The notes under the pieces are model-generated. The model was not told the origin of the DNA. It made no database searches and saw nothing but the letters and a program-made list of their open reading frames with translations. Of a stretch of 64,000 bases of DNA, positions 44,558 to 56,599 are shown piece by piece. Position 1 is the first letter of the stretch. Each line of letters opens with the position of its first letter. Made by a program: the position numbers and the translations under genes. This DNA is from Balanoglossus misakiensis (lineage: Eukaryota > Hemichordata): positions 1,984,001 through 2,048,000 of the forward strand of contig CM082592.2 in NCBI GenBank assembly GCA_040954595.2, in the 5' to 3' direction.

Positions 44558-47500
44558 TTAGTAGGCTCATGATTTTAATGTGAAGTTAAAGACAGGTATA
44601 CATTCTTCAGTATTGTGGAGGAAACCGACAGTTTTGGGGGACCAGGAACACGGAGTAATTGTAACTGTTTCACAGCGAAGACATCAATGTATAGTGCTAC
44701 AAACATCAAAATGTAGTGACATTTGGACGTCAATAAAATCAGCATTTTTTCCCTTCCACCAGACCCAGTTCAACGATGCAGGTGAAATAGATTGTGTCCA
44801 TCAAATCCTGACAACAACCAGATGCTTAGTATCTACATAGGAAATGTATTTGCAGAACAGTGTGAGTTTTTGGCTGAGGCCTATGGCCAGCAAATAGTTA
44901 AATAATAACACATGTTTTATAACAAGGGCAATATCATGATTTTTAGCCTGCACGCAAGGGGTGGTGATCTCTGACCATAATATTGATGATGCCCAAGCAG
45001 AGAGCACCAGCCTGAGGGCAGGCAGGAAATCATGATGTTTCCCGAGCATTTTGAGTTATCCATTTTCTACACAGAATATTTGGTACATAAAGCATAGAAC
45101 ATTAAATTTAGAGTTGTGTGTCCCAGGTTCGTTAATTTTTGGAGAACTGTAGCTGTAGGCCTACTTTCAACACCGAGAATTTTGAACAACTGTGGGTTAA
45201 ATTCTGATGTGTTTACTATCCATTTGCAGTAAAATATCATCGAACTGAATAGGTAAGGTGTGTTGGTCTTTGAAGCCATAGATGCCGGAGATTGAGATTG
45301 ATTCTAATGACAATTTGGCATGTGCAGAAAAGATGCACACTACAGAACTTGAAAATCATCCCCAGTAGGCTGTAACCCCTAGCTACCATGTTTTTCTTTA
45401 TGCTCCCCACACACGGTCTAGTAATTTGGTTTCTATTTTTGAAATTTTTGCAAGTTAAAGGACTCTAACCGTGGCAGCGTAGGTCAATGCTTACCATGTG
45501 ATCATGAACATTAGAAGTCATATACAACCTGATCTACTACTGATTGACTGAATTAATGAGCAGTGGTGTTGCTCAATATCAGTGACCTTAAGTTGCCATG
45601 GCTGGAGTCCTTTGACAAGCAAATAGGAAATGTAGCAAAATTTCAAAGATGGAGACCAAATTGCTAAACCCTGGTGGAGCATAGCATAAAAAACACAGGA
45701 GTCTGGATTCTAGACAATAAACTTACAGGAATGCAATTAGCGTACAGTACAGATTTCAATTTCCTTCATTGTACATGTACCTGCTGCACCACAGCAGTAA
45801 ATCTTTGAACTACAACTGTGCGTTTGATCTCTGATTTTATGCTTTTATTTAAATTTTCTCTCCAAGGTCATGGTGATATTTGTGGTGACCTTGATTTGTG
45901 CTGTGTGTATATGTTGGTGAACTTGCTGGCTGTTGACCCATGGTTGTGTATAAAGAGAGGCTTTCCGAAATCCCAGCCATTGCTGACGGTAGGTTGCAAT
46001 GAAACTTGTGTTGTTCATTTTCAACAAGGTACATTTTTTTATGTGATCTTGTAAGTGTTGCTGTTAGATGTTATAGCATCATAAAAGCTAGTTGGAAGGT
46101 TGGAGGAAAATTGCTGACACACTTTTGAAGGATGTTTTATACCAAGATTTGTTAATTTCAACCAGAAATTGTGCATTGTTTTGCAAAATGGAGTCAAATA
46201 AGATTTTTGTAAGATCCGCAAAAGTGCTGTGTAAAATAACAGCTGTCTACTGTATACGATCAGCATCAAGTATATCTGGGCTTTAGAAAATATTATTATA
46301 CATCTGGCACCGAGAACAATAGAATTTAGCGTGCGCTAAAAAAGCCGTACGGAACGGTACGTACGGAACGCGTGTTAAATAAGTCTTCAGTTTCAAGGCG
46401 CCCCAACTCACCGTGTACAGGTATGCGTTGTTATGCGGACGGTTTCAAGACACCCCCACTCCCAACGCACGCGCACGTACGTAAACAAAAAAGAAAGATG
46501 GCTGCTCACTGAGTCAACTGAGCGGTTTTCGATCGATTGTATCGGCATTTTGGGCGTTTTGGAAGCCAAGTAACATGCAACACAAGAACACAACGGAGAT
46601 GTAAGATGTATAATAATAAGGTTATTACGAAAATACCGCAAAGTAGTTTCTTAAAACTGATGACGTATCTTCCCCACTTCCCTCTTTTGAGGGTCCAGAT
46701 TATCACAGAAAACAATGGATTTGGACAAAACCATGGTGGTGAAAGGTTTATCTGCACCGCATGGAAGGCTATTCAGTTCCTGAATGAAATATCCATGTTC
46801 TTCTTTTCTCGTTTGTAGGAGATTTCACTGTCACTCCACGGCGACTGTCTGGAGGTAACTTCTTTCGCTTCGGTCGGCCCAGCTATACTGGAAACACCAG
46901 GTGCAGGAGCAGAAGAGAAATGTCTTTGACAGACACGCCATGTTTAGTTGAAGAGTTGCACCCTTGTCTTTGATCTGCCATACTCAGTTGAAGGCATGTT
47001 CTTGTGTCTTTCAAAAGAGCAGTAAAATTATGGCAGACAGTTTGCTTAGACTTTGATATTGTGTTACCCAGTACTGCTTGTTACTTCCACTGGACATTTC
47101 CCACAATTCAGTCTGACAATGATTAAGGTTAGGGATGGGGTTTTGTTTTCTGACATTTCTGAATTCCACTATGGAATTGTTGTAGCATGAGCATTATGTA
47201 TTTCATGAAACCTGTCCTTTCAGACACCTCCGTAATCAGAACACATCTCAATTTAATAAGGACAGATTGTTCAAGACAAAAGCTACAATTTAAATACCTT
47301 TGTATTACCTACATGCACCTATCTGGTTAAGGGCAGATTTTGTCTTGAAGGTGTCCTTAATAGACATGTGTCACTGTATGTTCAGGTTAAAAGCATCCAT
47401 TTATTAAGCCAGCATATCTGTGACCTACAAAACAATGCATGCTATTATCTTGTACTCACAGACCCTCAGGGTAAAAAAATGTATGATAAGGCAGAATATA

Positions 47501-48334
47501 TTCTTTATTTGAGCAAAAAAGCCACATTGGTGTTCCAAATAAAAACTGCATTGGTATCATTCTAGTTCTGTGATGCTGGTACCTCTGTGTACTATATATT
47601 GAATCATTCCAAAATCTTCAACCATGCAAACTTAAAACAGATGGAGAAATATATTGGGTTGTCATGTTTTGTGGTATGGCCACATATCTGTATGTAAGTT
47701 GTGTAGTTATTTTTGTGTCGGTCAGTGTCCCTGTACTGGATTGACACAAGTTATATTTGTGATGTCATCACTTGAATGTCAGGTGACAGTGTCTTCCCAG
47801 ATCTAAATGCAAAACTGTGAGTGTTAAAAAAACAAAAGGGTGTTGTCGTTTAGCGACAATCATAGCAAATTGGCTCTTTTGGATTGGATTGGTTTAGTGT
47901 TAGGGTTCTGTATGTTGGAAATGATTGATAATAAATTCATTGAAGTAATCAATGTACCTTTATAGACTAGAAGACCTAATCAGCACAAATATAGCATGTA
48001 TATATTGTTTCATATTTTGTGCTGATACGTTTCTACTTCTAGAGTTAGTATTGGAGTATATAAATATTTTATCTTGTGAGAAGGGTTTATTTATGTCAGG
48101 AATTTCTGCCATATTACATGTTGTGTTGTAATGATATATTTAAAAAAAGCAATATAGTAAAATGAATACTGTGTTTAGATGATGTGTGTTTTTTTCGTAT
48201 TAAAGCCCAAAAATGAAATTGTATCAGATACCAAAGTTGATAAATCTGTATCACTTTCCCTGACCATTCAAGCACTGATCGCCTTGGAAACAAGTGAGGA
48301 ACTTTGCTGTATTTAACATGAACATTGGTTTTGC

Positions 48335-48580
48335 CGGTTGCCTGTATCTAGCCCCCATACATTTCCATCATGCACTTCACATATTGATATTGGACTTGAA
48401 TTAGTTGATATCACAAGAGAAAGTTATTTGCTAAATGAGAATCTGTCACCAGTTCTTTGTAGTCTCCATTGCTTGCCAGTTGACAAAGACTTGACTGCAA
48501 ATTTATACAAAGCTATCAACTGTCTTGCCCCAGTCTGCATTCCAGGATCTGATCACGCTGTATTATCACAGGGGCGCTAC
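48335..48580 (+). mobile_element. CR1/L2-like LINE 3' fragment in right arm
   Basis: Inverted-repeat counterpart of 31250-31520. The frame includes NENLSPVLCSLHCLPVDKD and YKAINCLAPVCIPG. A small indel after PVCI changes the frame relative to the left copy. Confidence 0.65.
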
Positions 48581-48783
48581 CTCCATGTTTTTATTGTGTT
48601 TATGTGTGTGTTTGTGTGGGTGTGTGTGCGCACGCTCGTGTGTGTGTGTGTGTGTTGTTATTGATTGGCATAATAAAATGTTAGGGTATCTTCAAATGTT
48701 TGTTTGGTGTTATTGATTGGCACAATAAACATACAATTATGGTCACGTTTGTTTGTTGACATTTTACGGTATATAAACAGTTA

Positions 48784-49817
48784 GGGACCGTTCAGTTTTT
48801 ACGGCCGGGGAGGGGGGTCACTTAATTTAGAAGTCAAAAAGGGGGGGGGGGGGGGGTCATCTGTTATTTTTAAACGTTTAGGGGGGGGGGGGTCACATAC
48901 TTTTGCCGCCAAACTTTTGCTTTTGAGTCCACAAAATTGCGGTTTCGCACCCTTTATTTTACAAAATTTTCTAATGTGAGAGTGGCAAAAAGTAAAATTG
49001 GTCCTCCCAAACATTGAGATAATTTGCTTTTGAATTCATTAAAATGCAACTTTGAGCACCATATTTTACAAAATTTTCTAATGTGAGAGGGGGACACCCC
49101 CTCCCACACCCACCCCCTTCATTCTCCGCCACATTTCATTTTTTTCCTGGTTTGTCTAGTGTACCAGGGCAGAGTGCTTGCCACCCCAACCCCACGGATG
49201 ATAATATTTAAACAAGTAAATACATCAAGGAGAATAATCGTTTAAACCATTTCGCATATCTTGATGGTTTCGTGCTGCATCTTCTATATACTAGAAGTTT
49301 TATAAATGATGTCATGACGAAGATGACGCCAAATCGTCTAACTTTGAGTGGGTGGCAAAAAGTAAAATTGGTCCTCCCAAACATTGAGATAATTTGCTTT
49401 TGAGTTCATTAAAATGCAACTTTGCGCTACATATTTTACAAAATTTTCTTTCACGCCCACCCCCGCCACTTTCTTGTTTTACCAGTTTCTAGCAACTATT
49501 GTATTGACTTGTCATTTTATTTTGTTCATAGATTTCTTTATTGCAACGATATATATACGGGTACTTCAATTACTTTAAGAAATTTATCATTGAGGTGTTA
49601 GGAGCATCATTCCCTTTATTGCATACGGTGTACATAGGATTAGGACGGCGAATGTTTTCAGCACAGGGGGGGGGGCATCATATTTTGGGTCTGTCAAAGA
49701 GGGGGTCATCATTTTTTGCTCCTGGGTGAAGGGGGGGGGGTCGGCCTGATTTTGAGAACCGATGACACAAACTTGCCGCCCCCCCCCCCCCCCCAGCCGT
49801 AAAAACTGAACGGTCCC
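48784..49817. mobile_element. 1034-bp TTA-flanked TIR element, family B
   Basis: Termini GGGACCGTTCAGTTTTTACG and complement; TTA at 48781-48783 and 49818-49820. The left arm of the big inverted repeat holds the empty site (GGTTAGGGTTAGGG at about 31000). Long G-runs lie near both ends. No transposase. An incomplete relative starts at 56937. Confidence 0.75.
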
Positions 49818-50299
49818 TTAGGTTAGGGTGTATTCAATGGTTAGGATTAGTGTTGGGATATTTTCGTGGAGCACACACAATAAAAGCATACAGGGAACGC
49901 CCCCTGTGGTATTATTAGCCTCGAGATCTAAGTCAAAGAACCAGTTGTGTAGACCAAACAGACTCAAAATATGGTGAACGTGCCTGTATCGTTGTGCCAC
50001 AACTTTGAAATTCTCTGGGATCTGCTATTCAACAGGCTTCTGGAATTAACATCTTCAAACAAAAACTCTGTTAATTAAAAGCTTTATATAGCTGAAAAAT
50101 TCATGGAAATTTGTTCACATTCTATAATGGTATCTATGATTTGAAGTTTGTTGAAAGTGTTGTAATATTAAACATTTACTGGTGAAAGCTTAAGCATACA
50201 GATTTATGGATTTCGCCCAATGCCTTGTCAATATTAGTCAAGCAAATGCACATAGCTTTTCGGATGGCAATTTTTAAGGGGAAGATTTTCTAACATTTA

Positions 50300-51097
50300 G
50301 GCTGCATTCACAAACACCTCTGGAGGGGGGGGGAATTCAATTTTTTTCACCGCTAATTTTCACATGCCCCCCTTCCGAACTGCCAATATTTTCAAATCCC
50401 CCCCCTTCCGAACTGCCAAAATTTTGAAATCCCCCCCCCCCCATTTTCTTTCACAGAGCAAAACACATGACCTATCTTGTAAAAAGAAAAACAGCGCTCC
50501 CATGAAAAGAATTTGAAACTGATGTTTCCCCTCATCAGTGGGTATTAAAACTGAACATTGTTTTTATTTTTAAGTACATATATTTGTATTCTGTGTTGGG
50601 AGACATTGTAAACCGAGAATTGAAGGGGGTGGGTTTGGGAGGGGGTGTCCCCCTCCCACGTAAGAAAATTTTCTAAAATACAGAGCTCAAAGCTGCATTT
50701 TAATGAACCCGGCAAAAGCAAATTAACTCAACTACGGGTATGTTGGGGAGGACAAATTTAACCGTCGCCGCTGAAAGTTATCATGGGGTGGGGTCAAGTC
50801 CCCTGATCTGGGACACTAGATAAAGCAGTCAATGATTGAAAGGTGTTGATGAATGGAGGGGGTGGGTGTGGGAGGGGGTGTCCCCCTCCCACATCAGAAA
50901 ATTTTGTAAAATAAAGGGCACGAAACTGCATTTTTGTGGACTCAAAATAAATATTAAGTCGTTAAAGTTTTCAAGTCCCCCCCTTTTCAGTCCCTAAATT
51001 ATTTCAAATCCCCCCCTTACATACCCTCAATTTTTTTAAATCCCCCCCTCAATTCTCCTGCCCCCCCCCCCCTCCAGAGGTGTTTGTGAATGCAGCC
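50300..51097. mobile_element. 798-bp TTA-flanked TIR element, family A copy 2
   Basis: Same ends as the element at 18896 (GGCTGCATTCACAAACACCT). Exact TTA duplication (50297-50299, 51098-51100). The left arm keeps the empty site GTGTAAATGTT at about 30645. It lacks the large internal hairpin of copy 1. Confidence 0.75.
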
Positions 51098-51550
51098 TTA
51101 CACTTGTACTCAAGCACTACAATGCAGAAATCTCCTTTACTCTGGGATGGGTTCAAAAAGAATGCGCACAACACACCGTCTTTTGTTTCTCAGAGCAAGT
51201 GACATGGATATGTAAAGATTGCATCAAAGTCCTTTCAGTCTGTAGTGGGACCGTTCCCCGTATAGACGTCATGGAACAACATGATATGACCACTCCATGA
51301 TATAACAGACGTAGCTTCACCGTAACGCCCTCAACGACAGAAGAATATATTCTGTTGTTGTTTTTCGGCGAGAACGTGAACTGCAGTCATGATCGACATA
51401 CCACTTGTACATTTTCACCAGGAGAATATCTTCTTTCTGCTGTTTTTTTCCGGTCCGCTGTCAAGACGTTGATGAGGTTCAGCTGGACGTTCAAATGTGC
51501 GAACGAATGTAGTTATCAACTGCCAGAACTGAAAGCTGATGGCGCCATCT

Positions 51551-53000
51551 ACAACGAAAGATGAAGTTCAGTGTCCATGCTTGTATTACAAAATCCAAAA
51601 TAAAACAAGATAGCGATAATCGAACACCTTAGTAGTCATAAACAACGACAGTGTTCTTTAACATGGTTTTCGCATTAAATGTCAGCATATTAAAATCATA
51701 ACCGAGTTGGGTGCTCGTGTATACATGTGCCTGTTAAATATATCGAGAAAGTTAAATAGCTACGTCCATGGGTCTTTTGGATCAGTCAGTCAGCTATCAT
51801 GATACATGTATTTATGGTTTAGAATGTCACTTGTTGCACGTTACAAAGCTACACTATTCACCATTCATGGACGTTGCGACCATCACATGCGTATGGGTTG
51901 GGTTTCCAGTATTTTCTGATATGATACAGCATATTTCCACTGATAATTAAAAATACGCGTTGTAAGTTTCACCGTCCGAACAAATGCACAGAGGTCAAAC
52001 ATACAAGGTTCGTGATGGCCTCGCGGCGTGTTTAGGTTCCAGTATCCGTCCAGACCAGAAACCAGAAAAGTTGGTCGCTTGAAAAGACAAGAGATTCAAG
52101 TACTTCAAACGCATACCTTTGCGACAACAAATTGATTTAGAAGATTTGGTGTACAACCTAAGTATACACCGATAAAATTGTTTTCCACAAAATGTAGAAA
52201 CGCAACATGTGGACTGATCACTGATGTGGGTCATTGTATTGTAAAAGAGTCAACCATGACCTATATTTCGATGGCATTGTATCTCAGTATACCTTTTACC
52301 CGCAAACGCTACTATTGATCCATGTCAAGTTTCGTCAAATTTGACGCAAGAACACTAAATTAACAAGATTCACTGCACGAATTAAGATTTTACTCAAATT
52401 ATTCATAAATTACAAAAATAACATGACGGAGCTAAAAGTCTTCTAGTTAGGCCAAATAAAAAATATGTTCTGTTCCGATTACCCGACCTACCCTAATTTT
52501 AGCCCTCCGACCCTAAACTTTTTAGAGCTTCGTAAACCGGAAGTAAAACAATGATGCCAAATATACAAAATGTATGAATAGCGAGAATCACGCAAAAACT
52601 ATGACGCCATTATTCTATACTACGGCGGCCGAAGATATAACCTACCATATTTTTGAAAACCATGTAATCGGAACGGCACATGTTATTTTTGGGGGAGGGG
52701 GCCTTAGCACATACCGTCGTCAGATAAGTCTGATAGCCTATACATGTACATCACTGATAAGCAAAGTGTATTACATTTTGAAATTTGCAGTTTACTGATC
52801 CGATAGTGCAGCATATGGAGAGGTTAATACCGTACGCCGATGAGGCGGACTGAGTGTGTGTACTAAAAAGCTGTCAAAAAAGTTGACATTACACAGTTTT
52901 ATACCAGTTTACCATGGTCAATGTGTACCCGGATTCTAGGGAGTAAGGAAATGACACCGTTTGTGCTCACTAGGCACTGTTAAGGTTGAAGAACTGGTGT
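51551..53000. other. No gene recognised; dispersed repeat at 52455-52640
   Basis: The only structure seen is the repeat shared with 7690-7870. Short ORFs have no recognisable domain. Confidence 0.45.
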
Positions 53001-53006
53001 GAAATT

Positions 53007-53100
53007 TGCCTCTCCAGAGGGCGCCGTCAATGACCTTTGGCTCTTCAGAGATGCGTCTCTGAAAAGCCAAAGGTCATTGACGGCGCCCTCTTGAGAGGCA
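53007..53100. repeat. Near-perfect 45-bp-arm palindrome
   Basis: The arm AGGGCGCCGTCAATGACC is followed by its complement around the centre GAGATGCGTCTC. One or two mismatches only (CCAGAG/CTTGAG near the ends). It would form a strong hairpin; probably a small foldback element. Confidence 0.7.
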
Positions 53101-53710
53101 AGTGTGACATCTGACTTCGTTATTCATTTTCACTTACAGTACTGAAGTTTACCGACGCCCTTTAAAAAACCCTCAGTTCATAGGCGGAATTGACGTATGC
53201 GGAGGCTTAATGAGGCCACAGAAGTAGTTTTTTTATTTCATACCTGTAATTTTTTTTCATGCCTGTAATAAAAATGTCATACCTGTAATTAAAATTTCAT
53301 GCCTGTAATTTTTTTTTTTTACTTTCGTGACCTTTGAACCTACAAGATCTGCTCAGCTCAGCTGAGTTCAAGTGTGATATTGCGGTCAAAATTAAGCATA
53401 GACCTTTGATATCAACATTCAGGAAGAGAGTAGAAAATACAAACAGAGGTGTCATAACTTGAGCAGGTTCCAGCGACACAGAGTAAGCTGACTAAGTATT
53501 CAAAGCCGCATCACCTCGCTCATGGATATGCCTATTGTTAAAGGAATGGGTCCGGGCTTTTGGAGGCGCATCCATAGCGAAGTGTGTAAAACTCTTATAT
53601 TCGAAAAAGTGGGAGGGCGGGTGGGAATACATTCGCAAAGGATTTTACCGAGGGGGCTGGTCATATAAAATCCCCACCCTGTCCCGTTTACGCACATAGC
53701 CCTGCTCTCT

Positions 53711-53816
53711 TGGCCTATTGCAAGGGAGGGACAGACTGTACGTTGCTCGTTGCTTTTATACTTCGGCTTATTTGCATATGGCGGATGGATATCGCTCTGT
53801 GCCGCGGTTTTGAATA
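53711..53816 (-). repeat. Split direct repeat, internal 106-bp copy
   Basis: Begins TGGCCTATTGCAAGGGAGGG and ends CGCGGTTTTGAATA. It contains ATTTGCATAT, an octamer-like motif that could be promoter-related in the terminal copy. Partner 56487-56592. Confidence 0.8.
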
Positions 53817-53964
53817 ACTAAGTATTCAAAGCCGCATCACCTCGCTCATGGATATGCCTATTGTTAAAGGAATGGGTCCGGGCTTTTGGAGGCGCATCCG
53901 GACGCAAAGCCTATTCTCCTCGTGCTTGAGCCCATTATTACCGAGTTGGGTATCCCCCCAATCC

Positions 53965-54290
53965 TTAAAATACAGTCAAACCAAGTAACAAACAAGTTAC
54001 CACTACAAACACACCCACAACAAAAGCCTTGGAAAATCCAATTAAATCATTGAGGTTCTCAAATCTTTTTGTGTTCTGCTTTTCGTCGTTCCACACCTCC
54101 CTGTGCTTATGAATTCCCCCGGCGACAAATTCATGTGGGTTTCTAAATGATAGTAGGGCGGGCAACACTTTCTTGTTGGATTTACGAACCTCATCGACAT
54201 TGATAACGGGTCTCCTGTCGAGGGGCGCCCTCAAGAGATACCCATGTGTATGACTTTCTGGCGACTGGAAGTTCCTCAGGGCCGATTTCC
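53965..54290 (-). other. Unrecognised ORF with C-terminal hydrophobic segment inside the YR element
   Basis: The minus frame reads GKSALRNFQSPESHTHGY, RRPVINVDEVRKSNKKVLP and ends FVVGVFVVVTCLLLGLTVF, which could span a membrane. It lies where the 3' ORF of the element would be. I cannot match it to recombinase, RNase H or hydrolase motifs. Confidence 0.35.
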
Positions 54291-54334
54291 CATGCGTGGG
54301 GAGTGAACAGAAAAGAATAGATAAAGACTATGGG

Positions 54335-54832
54335 AAACTTTTAAACCGTTTACTTCCGTGCAACAAATATTTGTATTTTTGGCAGCTGAAAGACTATATG
54401 TACTGTCCTGTTTGTCTTCAAGAAGATTCCTTGGAACATAGATTTTTAGATTGTAAAATTGCTGAAAGGTGCTGGACAAAGGTCAACAACATTATCTGTA
54501 ATATTACAGGGAGAACACTACGAGTGACTCCTCTTAATATAATTTTCGCTGACTCTTTTGACAACACCATCCCAAAAGACTATAACCTTGTACTACAATT
54601 TTTGATTTTGCTGGGTAAATGGAGCATTCATAAGTATTGGATATGTCACACGAACACACCAATTGAAGTTGTATTTAAGAACGAATTTAAGTTAAGATAT
54701 AACATAGAGAAAAAAATATATTGCAGAGCCAACATAATGGATACATTTGAAAAAGTTTATAATTTGATTTGATTGTATTTTTCTATCTCTTTTGCATTTA
54801 TTACGTAAGGATTTTTAATAAAAGAGAAAAAA
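54335..54832 (+). mobile_element. L1/Tx1-like LINE 3' end, nested, with target duplication
   Basis: Plus frame to a stop at 54772 contains YCPVCLQEDSLEHRFLDC followed by AERCW, the C-terminal zinc-binding motif (CxxC...HxxxxC) of L1/Tx1 ORF2. A short 3' UTR ends in AATAAAAGAGAAAAAAAA. The flanking 12-mer AAAGACTATGGG at 54323-54334 and 54833-54844 is an exact target duplication. 5'-truncated; non-functional. Confidence 0.8.
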
Positions 54833-55458
54833 AAAGACTATGGGCTACTAAATGTAAAATGTTTTCTTGAGGGAGCCCCTAGACAGGACCTCAGTAAGGC
54901 GAGGTTGCATGGAATGCAAAGGACTGTTTTAGTCCTCCCTGCGTTCGGGTCGATGTTTGGTGTATGATAAACACGGGATATCCGCTACTGGTTGAGTGGG
55001 GTCAATCTAGGAAGGCGAGATATAAAGGCATTTTTTTTTCTTTCTTTCTTTTATTTTATTCTCAAGACAACCTTTTAATTGTCACGGAGGGTTGTAAGCA
55101 AACCAGACTTTTCGTACATTTCAAGTTATCAAAGCATCACAGCAAGTTCTTAAGTGTGGGTGTCCGTGTAGCGTTTGCTCCATCTGAGTTGCTCAGGCAT
55201 GTTTTGTGCGTCTGTATTTATATGCGTGAATGCGTTCCGTGTATGGTGCGAGCGGTTGGTTGAAAGTATGCGATTGTGTGGGTGTGCATGAAGGCGTCTA
55301 TTAGTGTGCAGGCGACCGAGAGAAGTATGCGTGTTAGTACAGTGTGCATGCGTGTACGTGGATGAGTAACCCATGTTTTACTTGCTGTGACGAATAAATA
55401 TAAACGAGCAAAGAGAGAGAAAAAACACAGCAATGTGGGTATACTACTTTCTTTTTGG

Positions 55459-55500
55459 GCAGGCTCTGGCAACATGCCCTTTCTCACCGCAGACAAAGCA
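55459..55500 (-). pseudogene. CCHC zinc knuckle of a gag-like protein
   Basis: The minus frame gives CFVCGEKGHVARAC, an exact CX2CX4HX4C retroviral-type zinc knuckle, within a basic context (KRNKDE before, PKRKK after). It lies between the terminal repeats of the YR element, where gag is expected. An upstream in-frame stop lies within about 75 bases, so the ORF is broken. Confidence 0.65.
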
Positions 55501-55911
55501 TGTGACTAGTTCATCCTTATTTCTTTTCTCAGTGCGGCGATGCGGTTTCTGTCAATTCTTGCAGTTTTTTTTTACCTGGCTTCTTTAGGTTCTCCAACTC
55601 CCCTTTCTGCAATACAAGTAAACGTACACATACAATAACTTCTCTGCCCATTACCACGGGTGGAAAGTATACTTGCTCTCCCGTACTGAAGACTCCCCTT
55701 TTGTTTACAGGGCGAGCGCCTCATTACATAGGCATCAGCAAATTCAAGGCGAACATGCGTCTGCTACGTAAATGACCGCTCACATTGCTCCTCCCTCGAG
55801 CCTATGTATTTCCTTTGGCCTCAGCCACAATAATTCGGCGCTCTCGCAGTCATCACCGGATGAACTGCCTGGCCGGTCTCCTTGGCACTCATGGGTATAA
55901 CCCACCCAGCT

Positions 55912-56472
55912 CTATTTAACAAACAAATGTTGGCGCTCTCGCAGTATATCACACTGCCTGGCCTGCCGCTCACTCCTGTAACTCCAAGTATTCGACGCAT
56001 ATTGCATAGAAAATAAAATACAATCTCCATTCAGTTCTACCATGCCTGTTACGTAGGGGAAAGGAATCGTTTTTTTTTTTTTTTTTTTTTCAATTGGCGA
56101 AACAGGTGGTGTCAGGCCTAACAGGTGGCGGAATTTCAAATTGGTGATTTGGCCTTCCACCTGCACTAAGAAAATTCGAAAGCCGAAAAACAACGCGAGG
56201 GGAGAAATGTGGTGAACCGTAGTGCATAAAAAACAACAACAGGGGACCGAACTGCAAATCAAAACCGAAATGACCGGAGGCATACAAGGGGGAAAACTAA
56301 CCCTGGTTACACTGCTGCTGACGCCTGTTGCCTCTCCACTTGCTGGTTTTGGTGCAGCATTTTGCTGGGGTGTGGCACCACCGGGACCGGGTCTTGGATG
56401 GCGACCGGATAGTTCTGCGGAGTCCTGGTGTGAGTCCACAAAAGCTCGAACTGCGGAACCAGTTTGAGCCAT
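55912..56472 (-). pseudogene. Possible 5' (gag) ORF of the YR element
   Basis: Begins 15 bp inside the terminal repeat at 56487 and is open for 186 codons. The first 60 residues are Pro/Gly/Ala/Ser rich (HPRPGPGGATPQQNAAPKPA), then composition changes around a 22-T run at 56070. Position suggests a gag N-terminus, but there is no domain evidence. Confidence 0.4.
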
Positions 56473-56599
56473 GGTTCGTGCTGTCGTGGCCTATTGCAAG
56501 GGAGGGACAGACTGTACGTTGCTCGTTGCTTTTATACTTCGGCTCATTTGCATATGGCGGAAGGATATCGCTCTGTGCCGCGGTTTTGAATAAGCCAGT

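Larger units (their letters stand above)
44474..51550 (-). repeat. Right arm of giant inverted repeat
   Basis: Inverted counterpart of 30160-37587. Carries two TTA-flanked insertions (48784-49817 and 50300-51097) missing from the left arm. It lacks the left arm's 2.05-kb element, 315-bp palindromic insertion and 275-bp local duplication. A segment at about 46285-46630 is replaced by about 120 unrelated bases in the left arm (35648-35770). No intact gene seen. Confidence 0.85.
53491..56592 (-). mobile_element. Ngaro/PAT-type tyrosine-recombinase retrotransposon remnant with split direct repeats
   Basis: Plus-coordinate layout: an 83-bp repeat at 53491-53573 recurs perfectly at 53817-53899, and a 106-bp repeat at 53711-53816 recurs at 56487-56592 with two changes. 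The two internal copies abut exactly at 53816/53817. Read on the minus strand this is terminal repeat, interior, abutting pair, 137-bp gap, terminal repeat: the A1-ORF-B1A2-B2 order known for PAT/Ngaro elements. There are no target duplications, as expected for YR integration. The interior has a gag-like zinc knuckle but no recognised RT, RNase H or recombinase. At 3.1 kb including a nested LINE it is shorter than full-length elements. Confidence 0.75.

Noticed and set aside
53260-53340. Direct repeats flanking the YR element as LTRs
   Set aside because: The CATGCCTGTAATT-type flanks at 53280 and 56690 are diverged and lie outside the exact split repeats; they look like an older repeat into which the element inserted.
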